From NCBI RefSeq assembly GCF_001632805.1, contig NZ_CP007220.1:3286001-3350000 (forward strand): 64,000 bases of DNA. The letters run 5' to 3'. Of this stretch, positions 1-10,065 are shown piece after piece. The position numbers and the translations under genes are program-made. Numbering within the stretch: the first letter of the stretch is position 1; each line of letters opens with the position of its first letter. Under the pieces are notes generated by a model. That model saw only the letters and a program-made list of their open reading frames with translations, ran no database searches and was not told where the DNA came from. This DNA is from Mycobacteroides chelonae CCUG 47445 (GTDB lineage: Bacteria > Actinomycetota > Actinomycetes > Mycobacteriales > Mycobacteriaceae).

Positions 1-1546
1 CAGCCACTTCCTCGGCGATCCGTTCCCAGCCGCGCGCCAGCCAGCCCGGCTTCTCGCGGGTGAACACCGCGGTGGTGGTGATGGGCTGGCGCCCGCGTGG
101 CAGCTCCCGCAGTGTCGAAGTTTCCAGATCGCCGAACACGGTGAGCGCCACCGTGCGCGGGATCGGAGTGGCCGTCATCACCAGCAGGTGCGGCACAATG
201 CCCTCGGGAGCCTTGGCCCGCAACCGATCCCGCTGCTCAACACCAAACCGGTGCTGTTCATCGACGACCACCAGACCCAGATTGTGGAAATCCACCGAGT
301 CCTGCAACAACGCATGGGTTCCGATGACGATGCCGGCCAGTCCGGTCGCCACGTCGGCCTTGATCTGCTTCTTGAGCGCCGGTGACATCGAGCCGGTCAA
401 CAGCGCGATGCTGGTCGCGTCGTCGGGAGCCCCCAACTCGCCTGCGGTGGCCAACGATCCGAGCATCGCACGCAGCGACCGGGCGTGTTGAACCGCGAGC
501 ACCTCGGTAGGCGCCAAGAGGGCGCACTGGTACCCGGCGTCGATCGCCTGCATCATCGCGAGCAGCGCGACGATCGTCTTACCCGAGCCCACCTCACCCT
601 GTAGCAGCCGGTTCATTGGCTTGACCCCGGTAAGATCGACACCGATCTCGGCGACAACCTGCTGTTGTCCCTCGGTGAGCTCGAAAGGCAATTGACTCAG
701 TAGGTCATCCCGCAACTTGTTTTCGGCGGCCGGCATCGGCGGACCTGCCGACCCGAGATCGCTGCCGCGCCGGATGGCAAGCGCCAGCTGCAGACCCAGC
801 GCTTCGTCGAATGCCAGACGCCTGCGCGCCTGCTTCTGTTCGGCGGCGTCCTCCGACATGTGAATCTTGCGCAGGGCTTCATCGAGGGACATCAGGCTGT
901 GCTCTGCCAAAACAGCCTCGGGCAGCGCCTCGGGCACCGGGTCGAGCTGCGCCAGCACCTGGTCGATACAGCGGTAGATGTCCCAGCTTTCCAGATTCTT
1001 GGTTGCGGGATAAATGGGAAACACATTGCGCTGGAATGCCGAAATGGCCGTGGACGCATCCCGCGCGCTTCCGGCGATACCGCGTAGCGCGGTACTCCCC
1101 CGCGTCGTGGTGGTGCTCTCACCGAGCGCGGTTTCCAGCACCAGATAGTCGGGATGAGTCAGCTGGGGTTTACCCCGGAACTCCCCGACCGCTCCGGAGA
1201 GCATCACCCGGTTGCCCACCTCAAGATCACGTTTCACCTTGTGCGGATGAAAAAAGGTGGCCTGCACGGCATGTGGCGCGCTCCCCAGCATGACCGAGAG
1301 AAATTGTCCCTTGCGGTTGCGCATGCTCTTCAGCTCCGCCGAGGTGATGAACCCCACCAGCGTGGTGTGCTCACCGGGTTTGGCCCGCTCGCCGTCCTGC
1401 TCGTCGCGCAGGCTGAAGTCGGTGCTGTACCGGCGCGGGTAGTGATGGAGTAGATCCTCGACTGTCAGTAGGCCGAATTCGGCGTCGAGAACATCGGATG
1501 CCTTGTGTCCCAATACATGATCGAGACGATCGGAAAGTTGCGCCAT
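1..1546 (-). CDS. recG: ATP-dependent DNA helicase RecG, N-terminal part (cut by window edge)
   Basis: Superfamily 2 helicase that reverses stalled replication forks and branch-migrates Holliday junctions. I translated it from the reverse strand: it starts MAQLSDRLDHVLG and gives 515 residues before running off the left edge, so the rest of the helicase core is missing. The N-terminal wedge/OB region includes YPRRYSTDFSL near residue 35. Walker A GEVGSGKT lies near residue 317, the Walker B variant DEQHRFG near 427 and motif III MTATPIPRT near 455. DEQH in place of DEAH is normal for RecG. The ATG at 1546 leaves a 10-nt gap after the upstream FakA-like gene, so the two are probably co-transcribed. 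Confidence 0.96.
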   Translation of the reverse strand, partial: MAQLSDRLDHVLGHKASDVLDAEFGLLTVEDLLHHYPRRYSTDFSLRDEQDGERAKPGEHTTLVGFITSAELKSMRNRKGQFLSVMLGSAPHAVQATFFHPHKVKRDLEVGNRVMLSGAVGEFRGKPQLTHPDYLVLETALGESTTTTRGSTALRGIAGSARDASTAISAFQRNVFPIYPATKNLESWDIYRCIDQVLAQLDPVPEALPEAVLAEHSLMSLDEALRKIHMSEDAAEQKQARRRLAFDEALGLQLALAIRRGSDLGSAGPPMPAAENKLRDDLLSQLPFELTEGQQQVVAEIGVDLTGVKPMNRLLQGEVGSGKTIVALLAMMQAIDAGYQCALLAPTEVLAVQHARSLRAMLGSLATAGELGAPDDATSIALLTGSMSPALKKQIKADVATGLAGIVIGTHALLQDSVDFHNLGLVVVDEQHRFGVEQRDRLRAKAPEGIVPHLLVMTATPIPRTVALTVFGDLETSTLRELPRGRQPITTTAVFTREKPGWLARGWERIAEEVA

Positions 1547-1556
1547 CTATACCCTG

Positions 1557-3215
1557 TCACTCCACGCCGATGTGAACGACATCGGTGTGTTGCCCGGTGC
1601 GGTAGATCATCACCTCGACACCGCCATGGTGCGATCGGGTGTGCTCGATCAGCGCCTCGGCAAGGGACTCATCCACCTGGTCCGACAGCAGGATCGTCAC
1701 CAGCTCTCCACCAGAGGACAACATGATGCTCACCAAAGCCTTTGTGGCATTAGCCACTTCGTGGTTCAAGACCAGTACCTCATCGCCGATGATGCCCATC
1801 GCATCTCCCGGCTCACAGGTTCCCGACCAGGTGAGAGCGCGCTCGGTGGCCACCCGCACCAGCCCGAATCGGGTGGCCCCGGCAGCACGCGCCATGGTGT
1901 AGCTGTCGTCAACAGCGATCCGCTCTGGATCGTGCACCGCCAATGCCGCCAACCCCTGCGCCATGGACGCCGAGGGCAACGGGATGACCGTGATCCCCCA
2001 TCCGCGTGCCGCCGCACAGACCGCCACCAATTCCTCGGCGGCCATCAATCCGTTGGGCAGCACCATGATCTGATGCGCACCGCTGTCGACGACCGCGTCG
2101 AGGAGACGTTTGGCACTCGCGGGAGGTTCATCGACGCGCAGCACCTGCGCACCCTCGCTGGAGAAGAGCGTGGCCGCGCCGTCACCTTCGGCCAGCGCCA
2201 GTACCCGGCGATGCCGGTGCCGTCCATCGTGGTGCCCCCCGCCCACATCACCGCGCAACGATGAGATCTGGATAGACTGCGGCGTCCCGAATTTCATCCC
2301 GGCCTCGATGGCGGCCCCCGCGTCATTCACGTGCGCGTGCACCGAATAGCCCATGTCGCCGTCTCCGGCGATGGCGATGGAATCGCCCATCCCGTCGAGC
2401 TGCGTTCGTAGGTCAGCGATCTGCAGCTCATCACAGCCGGACAACAGGTACATCACCTCGAACTCGGGCGGCAGTTCCCGTGGAGGGTCCAGGTTCAGTC
2501 CACCCGAACCACGGCCAGGCCCCGCCACCCACACCTGTGAAGGTGCGTTCTTCGGTGGTGACGGGCTGTACTCGCGGCGAGTGGGCAGTTCCCCGGCCAC
2601 CACCGACACCAGGGCGTCGAGGATGACGACAAGACCTCGAGCGCCGGCATCGACCACACCGTTATCGGCGAGGATGTCGAGCTGCTTGGGCGTCTTCTCC
2701 AGGGCCGCCACCGCGGCATCGGCGGCGGTGCTGACAAGGCCCACCAGATCATCGGCACACACACCATCGGCGACGCGGTCCGCCGCCTGGGCGGCAGCAG
2801 CCAAGACCGACACGATGGTGCCCTCGACGGGAGTGCTCATCGAGGCGATCACGAACTGCGAGGCCTGTCGCAGCGCCCGACGCAACACCTCGGCGCCGAT
2901 GGCGTCCTGATCGGCGGCGGCATCGGCGATCCCCCGCACAATCTGCGACAGGATGACCCCCGAGTTACCGCGGGCACCGTGGACTGCGCCCCGGGCCAGC
3001 GCCGCGGCAACCTGTGCGACCGTGGCGCCATCTCCCAGCGCCTCGGCGGCGTTCACCGCCGAACGCATGGTGAACAGCATGTTTGTGCCGGTGTCGGCAT
3101 CGGCGACCGGAAACACATTCAGCCGGTTGATCTCGTCACTGCGGGTGATCAACCCCTCGACGGAGGCGCGCGCCCAATTGAGCAGCGCAGCGCTGTCCAA
3201 TACCGAGAGCTGCAT
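1557..3215 (-). CDS. DAK2-domain protein, FakA/YloV-like fatty acid kinase subunit
   Basis: About 552 residues in the FakA layout: an N-terminal DAK2 nucleotide-binding domain followed by a long C-terminal region. The signature NVFPVADADTGTNM near residue 33 aligns with the usual NVFPVPDGDTGTNM; the Asp residues that hold Mg-ATP are kept while Pro and Gly are replaced by Ala. Known FakA proteins phosphorylate fatty acids bound to a FakB (DegV-type) partner; no FakB gene is in this window. I chose the ATG at 3215 because it puts the signature at the usual distance from the start; an ATG at 3275 would add 20 residues. A His/Arg-rich run (GGGHHDGRHRHRR) in the second half is odd. It directly precedes recG, which fits actinobacterial gene order. 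Confidence 0.85.
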   Translation of the reverse strand: MQLSVLDSAALLNWARASVEGLITRSDEINRLNVFPVADADTGTNMLFTMRSAVNAAEALGDGATVAQVAAALARGAVHGARGNSGVILSQIVRGIADAAADQDAIGAEVLRRALRQASQFVIASMSTPVEGTIVSVLAAAAQAADRVADGVCADDLVGLVSTAADAAVAALEKTPKQLDILADNGVVDAGARGLVVILDALVSVVAGELPTRREYSPSPPKNAPSQVWVAGPGRGSGGLNLDPPRELPPEFEVMYLLSGCDELQIADLRTQLDGMGDSIAIAGDGDMGYSVHAHVNDAGAAIEAGMKFGTPQSIQISSLRGDVGGGHHDGRHRHRRVLALAEGDGAATLFSSEGAQVLRVDEPPASAKRLLDAVVDSGAHQIMVLPNGLMAAEELVAVCAAARGWGITVIPLPSASMAQGLAALAVHDPERIAVDDSYTMARAAGATRFGLVRVATERALTWSGTCEPGDAMGIIGDEVLVLNHEVANATKALVSIMLSSGGELVTILLSDQVDESLAEALIEHTRSHHGGVEVMIYRTGQHTDVVHIGVE

Positions 3216-3286
3216 GTGGGAAAGCCTATCTACCGATGCTGACAGTGTCTGACGGTCTTCCCCCGAAGAGCTCATCTATGCCCATT

Positions 3287-3316
3287 TTGGTGTTCACGGG
3301 CCGGTCAAGCTATTCT
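3287..3316 (+). promoter_or_regulatory. Putative promoter of rpmB
   Basis: TTGGTG at 3287-3292 and TATTCT at 3311-3316 are separated by 18 nt and lie about 70 nt before the rpmB start, in the gap divergent from the FakA-like gene. Assigned by pattern only. Confidence 0.35.
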
Positions 3317-3384
3317 TGCAGGGTTGTGGGCCACCCTGACTGAACAGGTCGTTGGCCGGAATCGCGAGTTTGAGGAGTTTCACT

Positions 3385-3582
3385 ATGGCTGCCGTCTGCG
3401 ACGTGTGCGGCAAGGGACCCGGCTTCGGCAAGTCGGTTTCGCACTCGCACCGGCGTACCAACCGTCGCTGGAACCCGAACATCCAGACGGTTCACGCCGT
3501 CACCTCCCCCGGTGGCAACAAGCAGCGCGTCAACGCCTGCACCTCCTGCATCAAGGCCGGCAAGGTCGTCCGCGGCGCGTAA
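3385..3582 (+). CDS. rpmB: 50S ribosomal protein L28, zinc-binding (C+) form
   Basis: A 65-residue large-subunit ribosomal protein starting [20 protein letters not shown]. It has the L28 pattern of a basic body with [14 protein letters not shown]. Two Cys pairs, CDVC at the N-terminus and CTSC near residue 53, mark the zinc-binding C+ type. Mycobacteria also carry C- versions that replace C+ proteins under zinc limitation; this copy should be the zinc-replete one. TGAGGAG lies about 12 nt upstream of the ATG at 3385. The crotonase gene begins 5 nt after its stop, so the two may share a transcript. Confidence 0.95.
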   Translation: MAAVCDVCGKGPGFGKSVSHSHRRTNRRWNPNIQTVHAVTSPGGNKQRVNACTSCIKAGKVVRGA

Positions 3583-3587
3583 GCGGC

Positions 3588-4364
3588 GTGACCACCGTGT
3601 CGTCTGACTACGTCGCCGTTCACAACGGCGTTCTGCACATCACCATCGCCACCACGGCGGCTGGTACCTCGCTGGACTTCGCAGGAGTAGACGCTGCGGT
3701 TCCGGTCTTGCAGAATCTGCCCGCCGAGGTGGGCGCCATCCTGCTGACCAGTAGCGGACCGAATTTCTGCGCCGGCGGTAACGTGCGCGATTTCGCCGGT
3801 GCCGAAGACCGAGCAGCCAAGCTCAACGACCTCGCAGGTCGGCTGCATGCCTTCGTGCGTGCGGTAGACGCCGCCGATCGTCCGGTGGTGGCCTCCGTGC
3901 ACGGGTGGGCTGCCGGTGGCGGGCTGAGCTTGGTTCTACTGGCCGATATCGCCATCGGTGGCGAGTCGACCAAGCTGCGTGCCGCGTACCCGGGCATCGG
4001 ATATTCCTCTGACGGTGGCATGTCCTGGGCGCTGCCCCGCGTCGTCGGCAAGGCCCGCGCCGCCGACATTCTGCTGACCGATCGTGTTGTCGAGGCGCCC
4101 GAAGCGCTCTCCATCGGGCTGCTCAGCCGCGTCGTCGCCGACGACGAGGTGCAGAACACGGCCGTGGCCGCCGCCGAGAAGCTGGCAGCCGGTCCGCGTG
4201 AGGCTCAGAACCGCATCCGTCGGCTCCTGCGCCTGAGCGCGAGCAACACCCTGGACGCACAGCTGGACCTGGAACAGGCCAGCATCGCCGAGGCCTCGGT
4301 CAGCCCGACGGGTATCGAGGGTGTCGACGCCTTCGTGGGCAAGCGCAAGCCTGTCTGGCCCTGA
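3588..4364 (+). CDS. Enoyl-CoA hydratase/isomerase family protein (crotonase fold)
   Basis: 258 residues from a GTG at 3588, 5 nt after rpmB, which is a normal length for the crotonase family. The oxyanion-hole segments are clear: NFCAGGNVRDF near residue 62 and GWAAGGGLSLVLLADIA near 105. The two Glu residues used by classical enoyl-CoA hydratases are absent: the first site reads GGGLS and the second falls in AAYPGIGY. An Asp occurs in SSDGG just after it, as in isomerase- or dehalogenase-like members. The reaction is therefore probably isomerisation or another CoA-ester reaction; the substrate cannot be read from the sequence. It converges on the lipase gene with a 15-nt gap. Confidence 0.85.
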   Translation: MTTVSSDYVAVHNGVLHITIATTAAGTSLDFAGVDAAVPVLQNLPAEVGAILLTSSGPNFCAGGNVRDFAGAEDRAAKLNDLAGRLHAFVRAVDAADRPVVASVHGWAAGGGLSLVLLADIAIGGESTKLRAAYPGIGYSSDGGMSWALPRVVGKARAADILLTDRVVEAPEALSIGLLSRVVADDEVQNTAVAAAEKLAAGPREAQNRIRRLLRLSASNTLDAQLDLEQASIAEASVSPTGIEGVDAFVGKRKPVWP

Positions 4365-4379
4365 CCTCGCGAGCCGTTC

Positions 4380-5630
4380 TTAGCCCTGCAGTTTCTTTCG
4401 AATCCAGCTCACAACCCACGGGATCGCGAGCATGTCCGCGGTGATGTGCTCACCGGGCAGTGCCCAGTAGTCCACGTCGGCACCGTTGGCGCGCCAGGTG
4501 TCGCGCAACGCCAGAGCTCCCTCTTCGGGAATGAACAGATCGCCGACCGCCTTACTGCGCGAGCCGTGATACAGCAGCACCGGCATCGTCGGGGTCAGAT
4601 CGCCGGGCCGGTTTGCGCGGATAACGTGTTGCCCCAGCTCCGATTCGAACGGCGCCTCGATCGCCGAGAGCAGGTCCAGGTCGAATCGCAGCAGACCCGC
4701 GGCGGCCAGCGGTGGCTGAGGCAAATTCTTGGCGCGGATCGCACAGTAGAGCGCAAAATCCCCGAAAATCGTCGCCAATTCCGGGAATTCGCGAGCCTGG
4801 CCGATGGTGGCGGCGGCGAAGAGCCCTGCCCCGACACCTCGGTTCATGCTGCCGTGCAACAGCGCGTAATCAGTGGGGGTCCCTCCCGCCGCCGCGGCCG
4901 CGATGCGCAGCTCGGGCGCATAGGACGGCTGCAGCTGTGCGGCCCACACCGTGGCGATGGCCCCACCGCTGTATCCGTGCATGACGATCGGCGAATCGGC
5001 GAGATCGGGCCGTTCCGAGAGCATTCCGCGTACCGAGTCCAGTACCGCGTGCCCTGCCATCTTCCCGGCCGCATACGACATCCGGGGGCCTTCGTGATCC
5101 GGGAACAGCACGGCGTAGTTCTGCGCGGACAGGAAAGGGAACATCGGCGGATTGTCCCGATACCAAAGGTGCGCCAAACGATACGACGGCGTGAACTTGA
5201 GCCCCAGGGAGTTGATCGCCTGATTGCGTACCACCACCGGACGTGAACCGGGTCCGTGCCACGGGCGGTCCGGCTCGATCAATGCCGCGGTCACGGGGAC
5301 GGCATTACCCGAGGTATCGGTGGAGCGCACCATGATCCGCTGCATGGTGGCCTTGCGCAGCGGAAGCCGGGGCGAAACCGTATCGGCGCGAATGACCTCG
5401 CCGGGTGCCAGCAGGCTCAGGTCGCCCGGGTCGCTGTAGAAGTCGTCACCGTCGATCGGCGTCGGCAAGATCGCCGAGTACGGGTCCGCCCGTTGCTCTG
5501 CGGTGAGGTGGCGCACCGCCCAGGCGTTGAGCCGGTCGACTACCGCCGGAGTACGCAGCGCGGTTCCGCCGGTCGCCAAGACCGCCGTCAGGCCACCCAC
5601 GGCGGTCAATGCACCCGTAGACCAACGCAT
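4380..5630 (-). CDS. Secreted lipase of the LIP (secretory lipase) family
   Basis: About 416 residues. The N-terminus [22 protein letters not shown] looks like a signal peptide or anchor, so the protein should act outside the membrane. The nucleophile elbow is HGYSGGAIA (GxSxG) near residue 200, and a C-terminal GEHITAD supplies a likely catalytic His. Overall layout matches the secretory lipase family (PF03583 type) of actinobacteria and yeasts, which hydrolyse acylglycerols. I chose the ATG at 5630 because it overlaps the ung stop by one base (TAATG), implying translational coupling; an in-frame ATG 15 nt upstream lies inside ung. Substrate range is not readable. Confidence 0.82.
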   Translation of the reverse strand: MRWSTGALTAVGGLTAVLATGGTALRTPAVVDRLNAWAVRHLTAEQRADPYSAILPTPIDGDDFYSDPGDLSLLAPGEVIRADTVSPRLPLRKATMQRIMVRSTDTSGNAVPVTAALIEPDRPWHGPGSRPVVVRNQAINSLGLKFTPSYRLAHLWYRDNPPMFPFLSAQNYAVLFPDHEGPRMSYAAGKMAGHAVLDSVRGMLSERPDLADSPIVMHGYSGGAIATVWAAQLQPSYAPELRIAAAAAGGTPTDYALLHGSMNRGVGAGLFAAATIGQAREFPELATIFGDFALYCAIRAKNLPQPPLAAAGLLRFDLDLLSAIEAPFESELGQHVIRANRPGDLTPTMPVLLYHGSRSKAVGDLFIPEEGALALRDTWRANGADVDYWALPGEHITADMLAIPWVVSWIRKKLQG

Positions 5631-6310
5631 TACGGCAGCCGCCAATCGATCGGTTGGGCGCCCAATCCGGCGAGCAGTTCGTTGGCCCGGCTGAACGGTT
5701 TGGAGCCGAAGAATCCGCGCGAGGCGGACAGCGGTGAGGGATGTACCGATTCGATGGTGGGCACGCTCGAGCCCAGCATCGGCTTGAGTGTCGCCGCGTC
5801 ACGCCCCCACAGAATGGCGACCAACGGTGTGTTCCGCGCGACCAGCGCCCTGATCGCGCATTCGGTCACCATCTCCCAGCCCTTGCCGCGATGCGAGGCC
5901 GGGGTGCTCGGCTGCACCGTCAGCACCCTGTTCAGCAGCATCACCCCCTGCTGTGACCATGGCGTCAGGTCGCCGTTGGCCGGCTTGGGCAGACCGAGAT
6001 CGCTCTGGTACTCATCGAAGATGTTGGCCAGGCTGCGCGGCACCGGTCGTACATCGTCGGCCACCGAGAAACTCAGACCCATCGCATGCCCGGGCGTCGG
6101 GTAGGGGTCCTGTCCGACGATGAGGACCCGGACATCGGCCAACGGATAGGTGAACGCGCGCAGCACGTTTGCCCCGGTGGGGAGGTATCCGCGGCCCGAG
6201 GAGTTCTCGTCGCGCAGGAACTCCCCCATCTTGGTCACCTGATCGGCAACGGGTCCCAGTGCATCGGCCCAGCCGGGATCAACCAGCTCGGTGAGAGGTC
6301 GGGCGGTCAC
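5630..6310 (-). CDS. ung: Uracil-DNA glycosylase, family 1
   Basis: 226 residues, normal for family-1 UDG. It removes uracil arising from cytosine deamination, a real burden in a GC-rich genome, and starts base excision repair. The water-activating motif [13 protein letters not shown] has its catalytic Asp at residue 68. The uracil-binding Asn is in LLNRVLTV, and the DNA-intercalation loop [10 protein letters not shown] carries the catalytic His at about residue 190. The gene lies 6 nt after thiL on the same strand and its stop overlaps the lipase start by one base, giving a thiL-ung-lipase run. Confidence 0.97.
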   Translation of the reverse strand: MTARPLTELVDPGWADALGPVADQVTKMGEFLRDENSSGRGYLPTGANVLRAFTYPLADVRVLIVGQDPYPTPGHAMGLSFSVADDVRPVPRSLANIFDEYQSDLGLPKPANGDLTPWSQQGVMLLNRVLTVQPSTPASHRGKGWEMVTECAIRALVARNTPLVAILWGRDAATLKPMLGSSVPTIESVHPSPLSASRGFFGSKPFSRANELLAGLGAQPIDWRLP

Positions 6311-6316
6311 GGAGAG

Positions 6317-7264
6317 TCAACTTAGCCGAAAAGAATCCCACCCGGTTGCCCGAGTCCAGGGTGCGCCGTCAACCGTCACGCCCGTTTGCCCCGCCGTCAC
6401 CTGACCGATAGGTATCCAGCCCGCGGGGACCTCATCGGGAAAGGTCGCGACCAGGGCGTGGTCCTCGCCGCCGGTCAAGATCCATTCCCACGGGTCGGCA
6501 CCGAGTAGCCCCGAGGCGCCCGCGAGCGGCACCAGATACGGCTCCATGTTCGATGAGCTCAGGTCGACGCGGACCGCGCTGGATTCCGCGATATGTCCCA
6601 GATCGGCCAACAGACCGTCGGAGACATCCGTCATGGCCGTCGCTCCGGCCCGCGCCGCCACCGCACCCTGCCCATACGGTGGTGACGGGACCAGGTGTAC
6701 CGCGCGGAGCTCCGGGAACTTGTCAATACCGTCCTGCCACAAGCGGAGTCCCGCCGCCGAGGTGCCCAGCGCACCACAGAGGGCAACCGTGTCTCCCACG
6801 GCGGCCCCGCCGCGGGTCACCGGTGCACGCCCCTGCAGGTCGCCGAGCGCGGTCACCGAAATCACCAGCTGGCGCGAAGCCACCAGATCTCCGCCCGCGA
6901 TCGATGCCTGCACCCGCGCCGCTTCGGCCCAAATTCCGTCGTTGAGCTGGTCCAGGAACGCGATGTCGGTTTCGGCGGGCGCACCCACCGCGACCACAAA
7001 GGCCGTGACCCGTCCCCCCATGGCCTCGATATCTGCAGCGTTCTGCGCCACCGCTTTTCGGCCGATATCCGATGACGACGACCAGTCGAGGCGAAAATGT
7101 CTGTCCTGCACCAACATATCCGTCGACACCAGAACTCTGCTATCCGGCGCACGGACCACGGCGGCGTCGTCACCCGGGCCGAGCTGGACGTCGGCGCCGG
7201 GCACACGACCCGCTGTGAGCCGGCTGATCACGCCGAACTCGCCGGTATCGCCCAGATTTGGCAC
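6317..7264 (-). CDS. thiL: Thiamine-monophosphate kinase
   Basis: 315 residues. ThiL phosphorylates thiamine monophosphate to the active cofactor thiamine diphosphate. The N-terminal PGDDAAVV near residue 31 and DMLVQDRHF near 50 are metal- and substrate-binding motifs of the PurM/ThiL ATP-binding fold. TDVSDGLLADLGH near 210 and GGEDHALVATF near 265 are further ThiL signatures. It is first in the thiL-ung-lipase run and divergent from the DUF3515 gene, with 17 nt between start codons, so the two promoters must overlap or the transcripts are leaderless. Confidence 0.95.
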   Translation of the reverse strand: MPNLGDTGEFGVISRLTAGRVPGADVQLGPGDDAAVVRAPDSRVLVSTDMLVQDRHFRLDWSSSSDIGRKAVAQNAADIEAMGGRVTAFVVAVGAPAETDIAFLDQLNDGIWAEAARVQASIAGGDLVASRQLVISVTALGDLQGRAPVTRGGAAVGDTVALCGALGTSAAGLRLWQDGIDKFPELRAVHLVPSPPYGQGAVAARAGATAMTDVSDGLLADLGHIAESSAVRVDLSSSNMEPYLVPLAGASGLLGADPWEWILTGGEDHALVATFPDEVPAGWIPIGQVTAGQTGVTVDGAPWTRATGWDSFRLS

Positions 7265-7281
7265 TCGGTTAGTGTAGGCCC

Positions 7282-7824
7282 GTGCAATCCGAAGACGGCC
7301 CGCCCCGCAAGCTCCTCATCGGTATCGCCATTTTCGGCGCGGTCGCAGCCTTGGCCGTTCTCTTCGGTGTCCTGAAGTTCGCACAGTTCCAGGACGATAA
7401 GAAACCCATGGCTATCACCAATATCCCTGCACCTCAGGCTAATTCACCACTCTGCGTGGATATGACCAAGGCATATCCGGACGGCATGGCGGGCGACTGG
7501 AAGCGGGTGCAGGTCGTCGAGCCCAAACCACCCGCGGCGGCCGCGTGGCGCCGGGGTCAGGATTCGGTGGTCGCACGTTGCGGTGTGGACCGACCGGCCG
7601 AATTCACCGTTGGCACCTCGGTCGAGCAGATCAACGGGGTGCAATGGTTTCGAGTCACCGATGCCGCGGTGGGAATCACCACCTGGTTCGCGGTGGATCG
7701 CGGCGTCTACATCGCCGTGACCATGCCCGATGGTTCAGGTACGGAGCCGTTGGTCGAGATGTCCGACGCCATCGGAAAGGCACTACCGGCTGTCAAACCC
7801 GATCCGCTGCCACTACCCCGCTGA
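7282..7824 (+). CDS. DUF3515 family membrane-anchored protein
   Basis: 180 residues from a GTG at 7282. An N-terminal membrane segment, LLIGIAIFGAVAALAVLFGV near residue 11, is followed by an exported domain with two Cys (LCVDM and ARCGV) that could form a disulfide. In mycobacteria a protein of this type sits between thiL and ddl (Rv2980-like by position, from memory), and it is usually annotated as DUF3515. Function is unknown. Its location next to ddl and the envelope-facing topology allow a cell-wall role, but nothing in the sequence shows one. It converges on ddl with a 1-nt gap. Confidence 0.78.
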   Translation: MQSEDGPPRKLLIGIAIFGAVAALAVLFGVLKFAQFQDDKKPMAITNIPAPQANSPLCVDMTKAYPDGMAGDWKRVQVVEPKPPAAAAWRRGQDSVVARCGVDRPAEFTVGTSVEQINGVQWFRVTDAAVGITTWFAVDRGVYIAVTMPDGSGTEPLVEMSDAIGKALPAVKPDPLPLPR

Positions 7825-7825
7825 A

Positions 7826-8944
<1,119 letters not shown>

Positions 8945-8948
8945 AGTG

Positions 8949-10061
8949 TCAGACCGTACCGGCTGCGAGCGCGGTCTCAATGTCGGCCAGCAGATCGTCG
9001 GTGTCCTCGATGCCCAGGGAGATCCGCGCGAATCCGTCTGGAACCGCGTCACCCCAGCGCGCCCGGCGATCCACCGAGGTGTGCACGCCACCAAAACTCG
9101 TCGAGGCGGCCAATAGCTCGCTGGCACGCACCAGCGCATGCACGGCGTCGGCACTGGCCAGTTCGATCGAGACGAGGGAGCCGAACCTGCTCATCTGAGC
9201 GGACGCCACGGGATGGGAGGGATCGCCCGCAAGCCCGGGGTACCGCACCGACACCACATTGGGGTGCTCACCCAGCATCGTCGCCAGTGCAAGAGCGTTC
9301 TGGCACTGGCGTTCGAACCGTAACCCGGCGGTCGCGAGGCTGCGCGCTCCCAGCCAGGCCTCGAACGGGCCCAGGATCGCCCCGGCGCGCGATCGTTCCT
9401 GTAAGACGGCCGACAGCAGATCCTCACGCGACCCCGCGACGTACCCGGCGATCAGGTCACTGTGACCGGAAAGCGCCTTCGTCGCGCTCGCGACCACCAG
9501 GTCGGCGCCCAACTCCAGCGGCAGCTGGCCCATCGGGGTGGCTGTGGTGTTGTCCACGACCAGCACTCCACCGTGTGCGTGTGTCTCACGGGCCAGCAGG
9601 GTCAGGTCCACCACATCCAGGCGCGGGTTGGAGGGGGTCTCCGCCACCACCACATCGGCCTGCGCAGCGGCGGCCACGATCTCATCCGACTTGGCAGCGA
9701 TTACGTTAATACCCAGCGCTGCAAGGTTTTCCGTGGCATAGCGCCGCGTCTGATAATAACCGTCCTCCGGGACCACCAGCGTCTGGCCGGGGCGAACCAG
9801 CGCACGTAACGTCGAGGCGATCGCCCCCATGCCCGAGCCGAACACGAGCGCGTTATCGGCGCGCTCCAGCGCCGCCAGACCCGATTCCCATTGTCGCCAA
9901 CTGGGATTGGACGCACGCCCGTACGTGTCCAGAGAATCATCCTCGGGCACCGGCAGGTGATAAGCGGAGGCGAACACCGGCCCCGCGAGAAAAGGTTGCC
10001 CGGCAACAGGTTCGGCGGTGGCGGCCACAACGGCCCGGGTCGATATCCCTGGCTCTGGCAT
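8949..10061 (-). CDS. Cys/Met metabolism PLP-dependent lyase (cystathionine gamma-lyase-like)
   Basis: 370 residues of the trans-sulfuration family (fold-type I PLP enzymes). The PLP lysine is in [15 protein letters not shown] near residue 195. The phosphate/ring contacts GSGMGAIAS near 75 and [14 protein letters not shown] near 140 are present. Family members cleave or form C-S bonds in cystathionine, cysteine or methionine derivatives; the exact reaction is not decidable here. Unlike the neighbouring genes, I do not recall it at this place in M. tuberculosis, so it may be a lineage-specific insertion into the gpsA-ddl operon. Gaps of 4 nt on both sides indicate a true operon member. Confidence 0.85.
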   Translation of the reverse strand: MPEPGISTRAVVAATAEPVAGQPFLAGPVFASAYHLPVPEDDSLDTYGRASNPSWRQWESGLAALERADNALVFGSGMGAIASTLRALVRPGQTLVVPEDGYYQTRRYATENLAALGINVIAAKSDEIVAAAAQADVVVAETPSNPRLDVVDLTLLARETHAHGGVLVVDNTTATPMGQLPLELGADLVVASATKALSGHSDLIAGYVAGSREDLLSAVLQERSRAGAILGPFEAWLGARSLATAGLRFERQCQNALALATMLGEHPNVVSVRYPGLAGDPSHPVASAQMSRFGSLVSIELASADAVHALVRASELLAASTSFGGVHTSVDRRARWGDAVPDGFARISLGIEDTDDLLADIETALAAGTV

Positions 10062-10065
10062 GTGT

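Noticed and set aside
8945..9154. N-terminal extension of ddl to an ATG at 9154
   Set aside because: It overlaps the upstream lyase by 200 nt in another frame; the GTG at 8944 gives normal length and a 4-nt gap.
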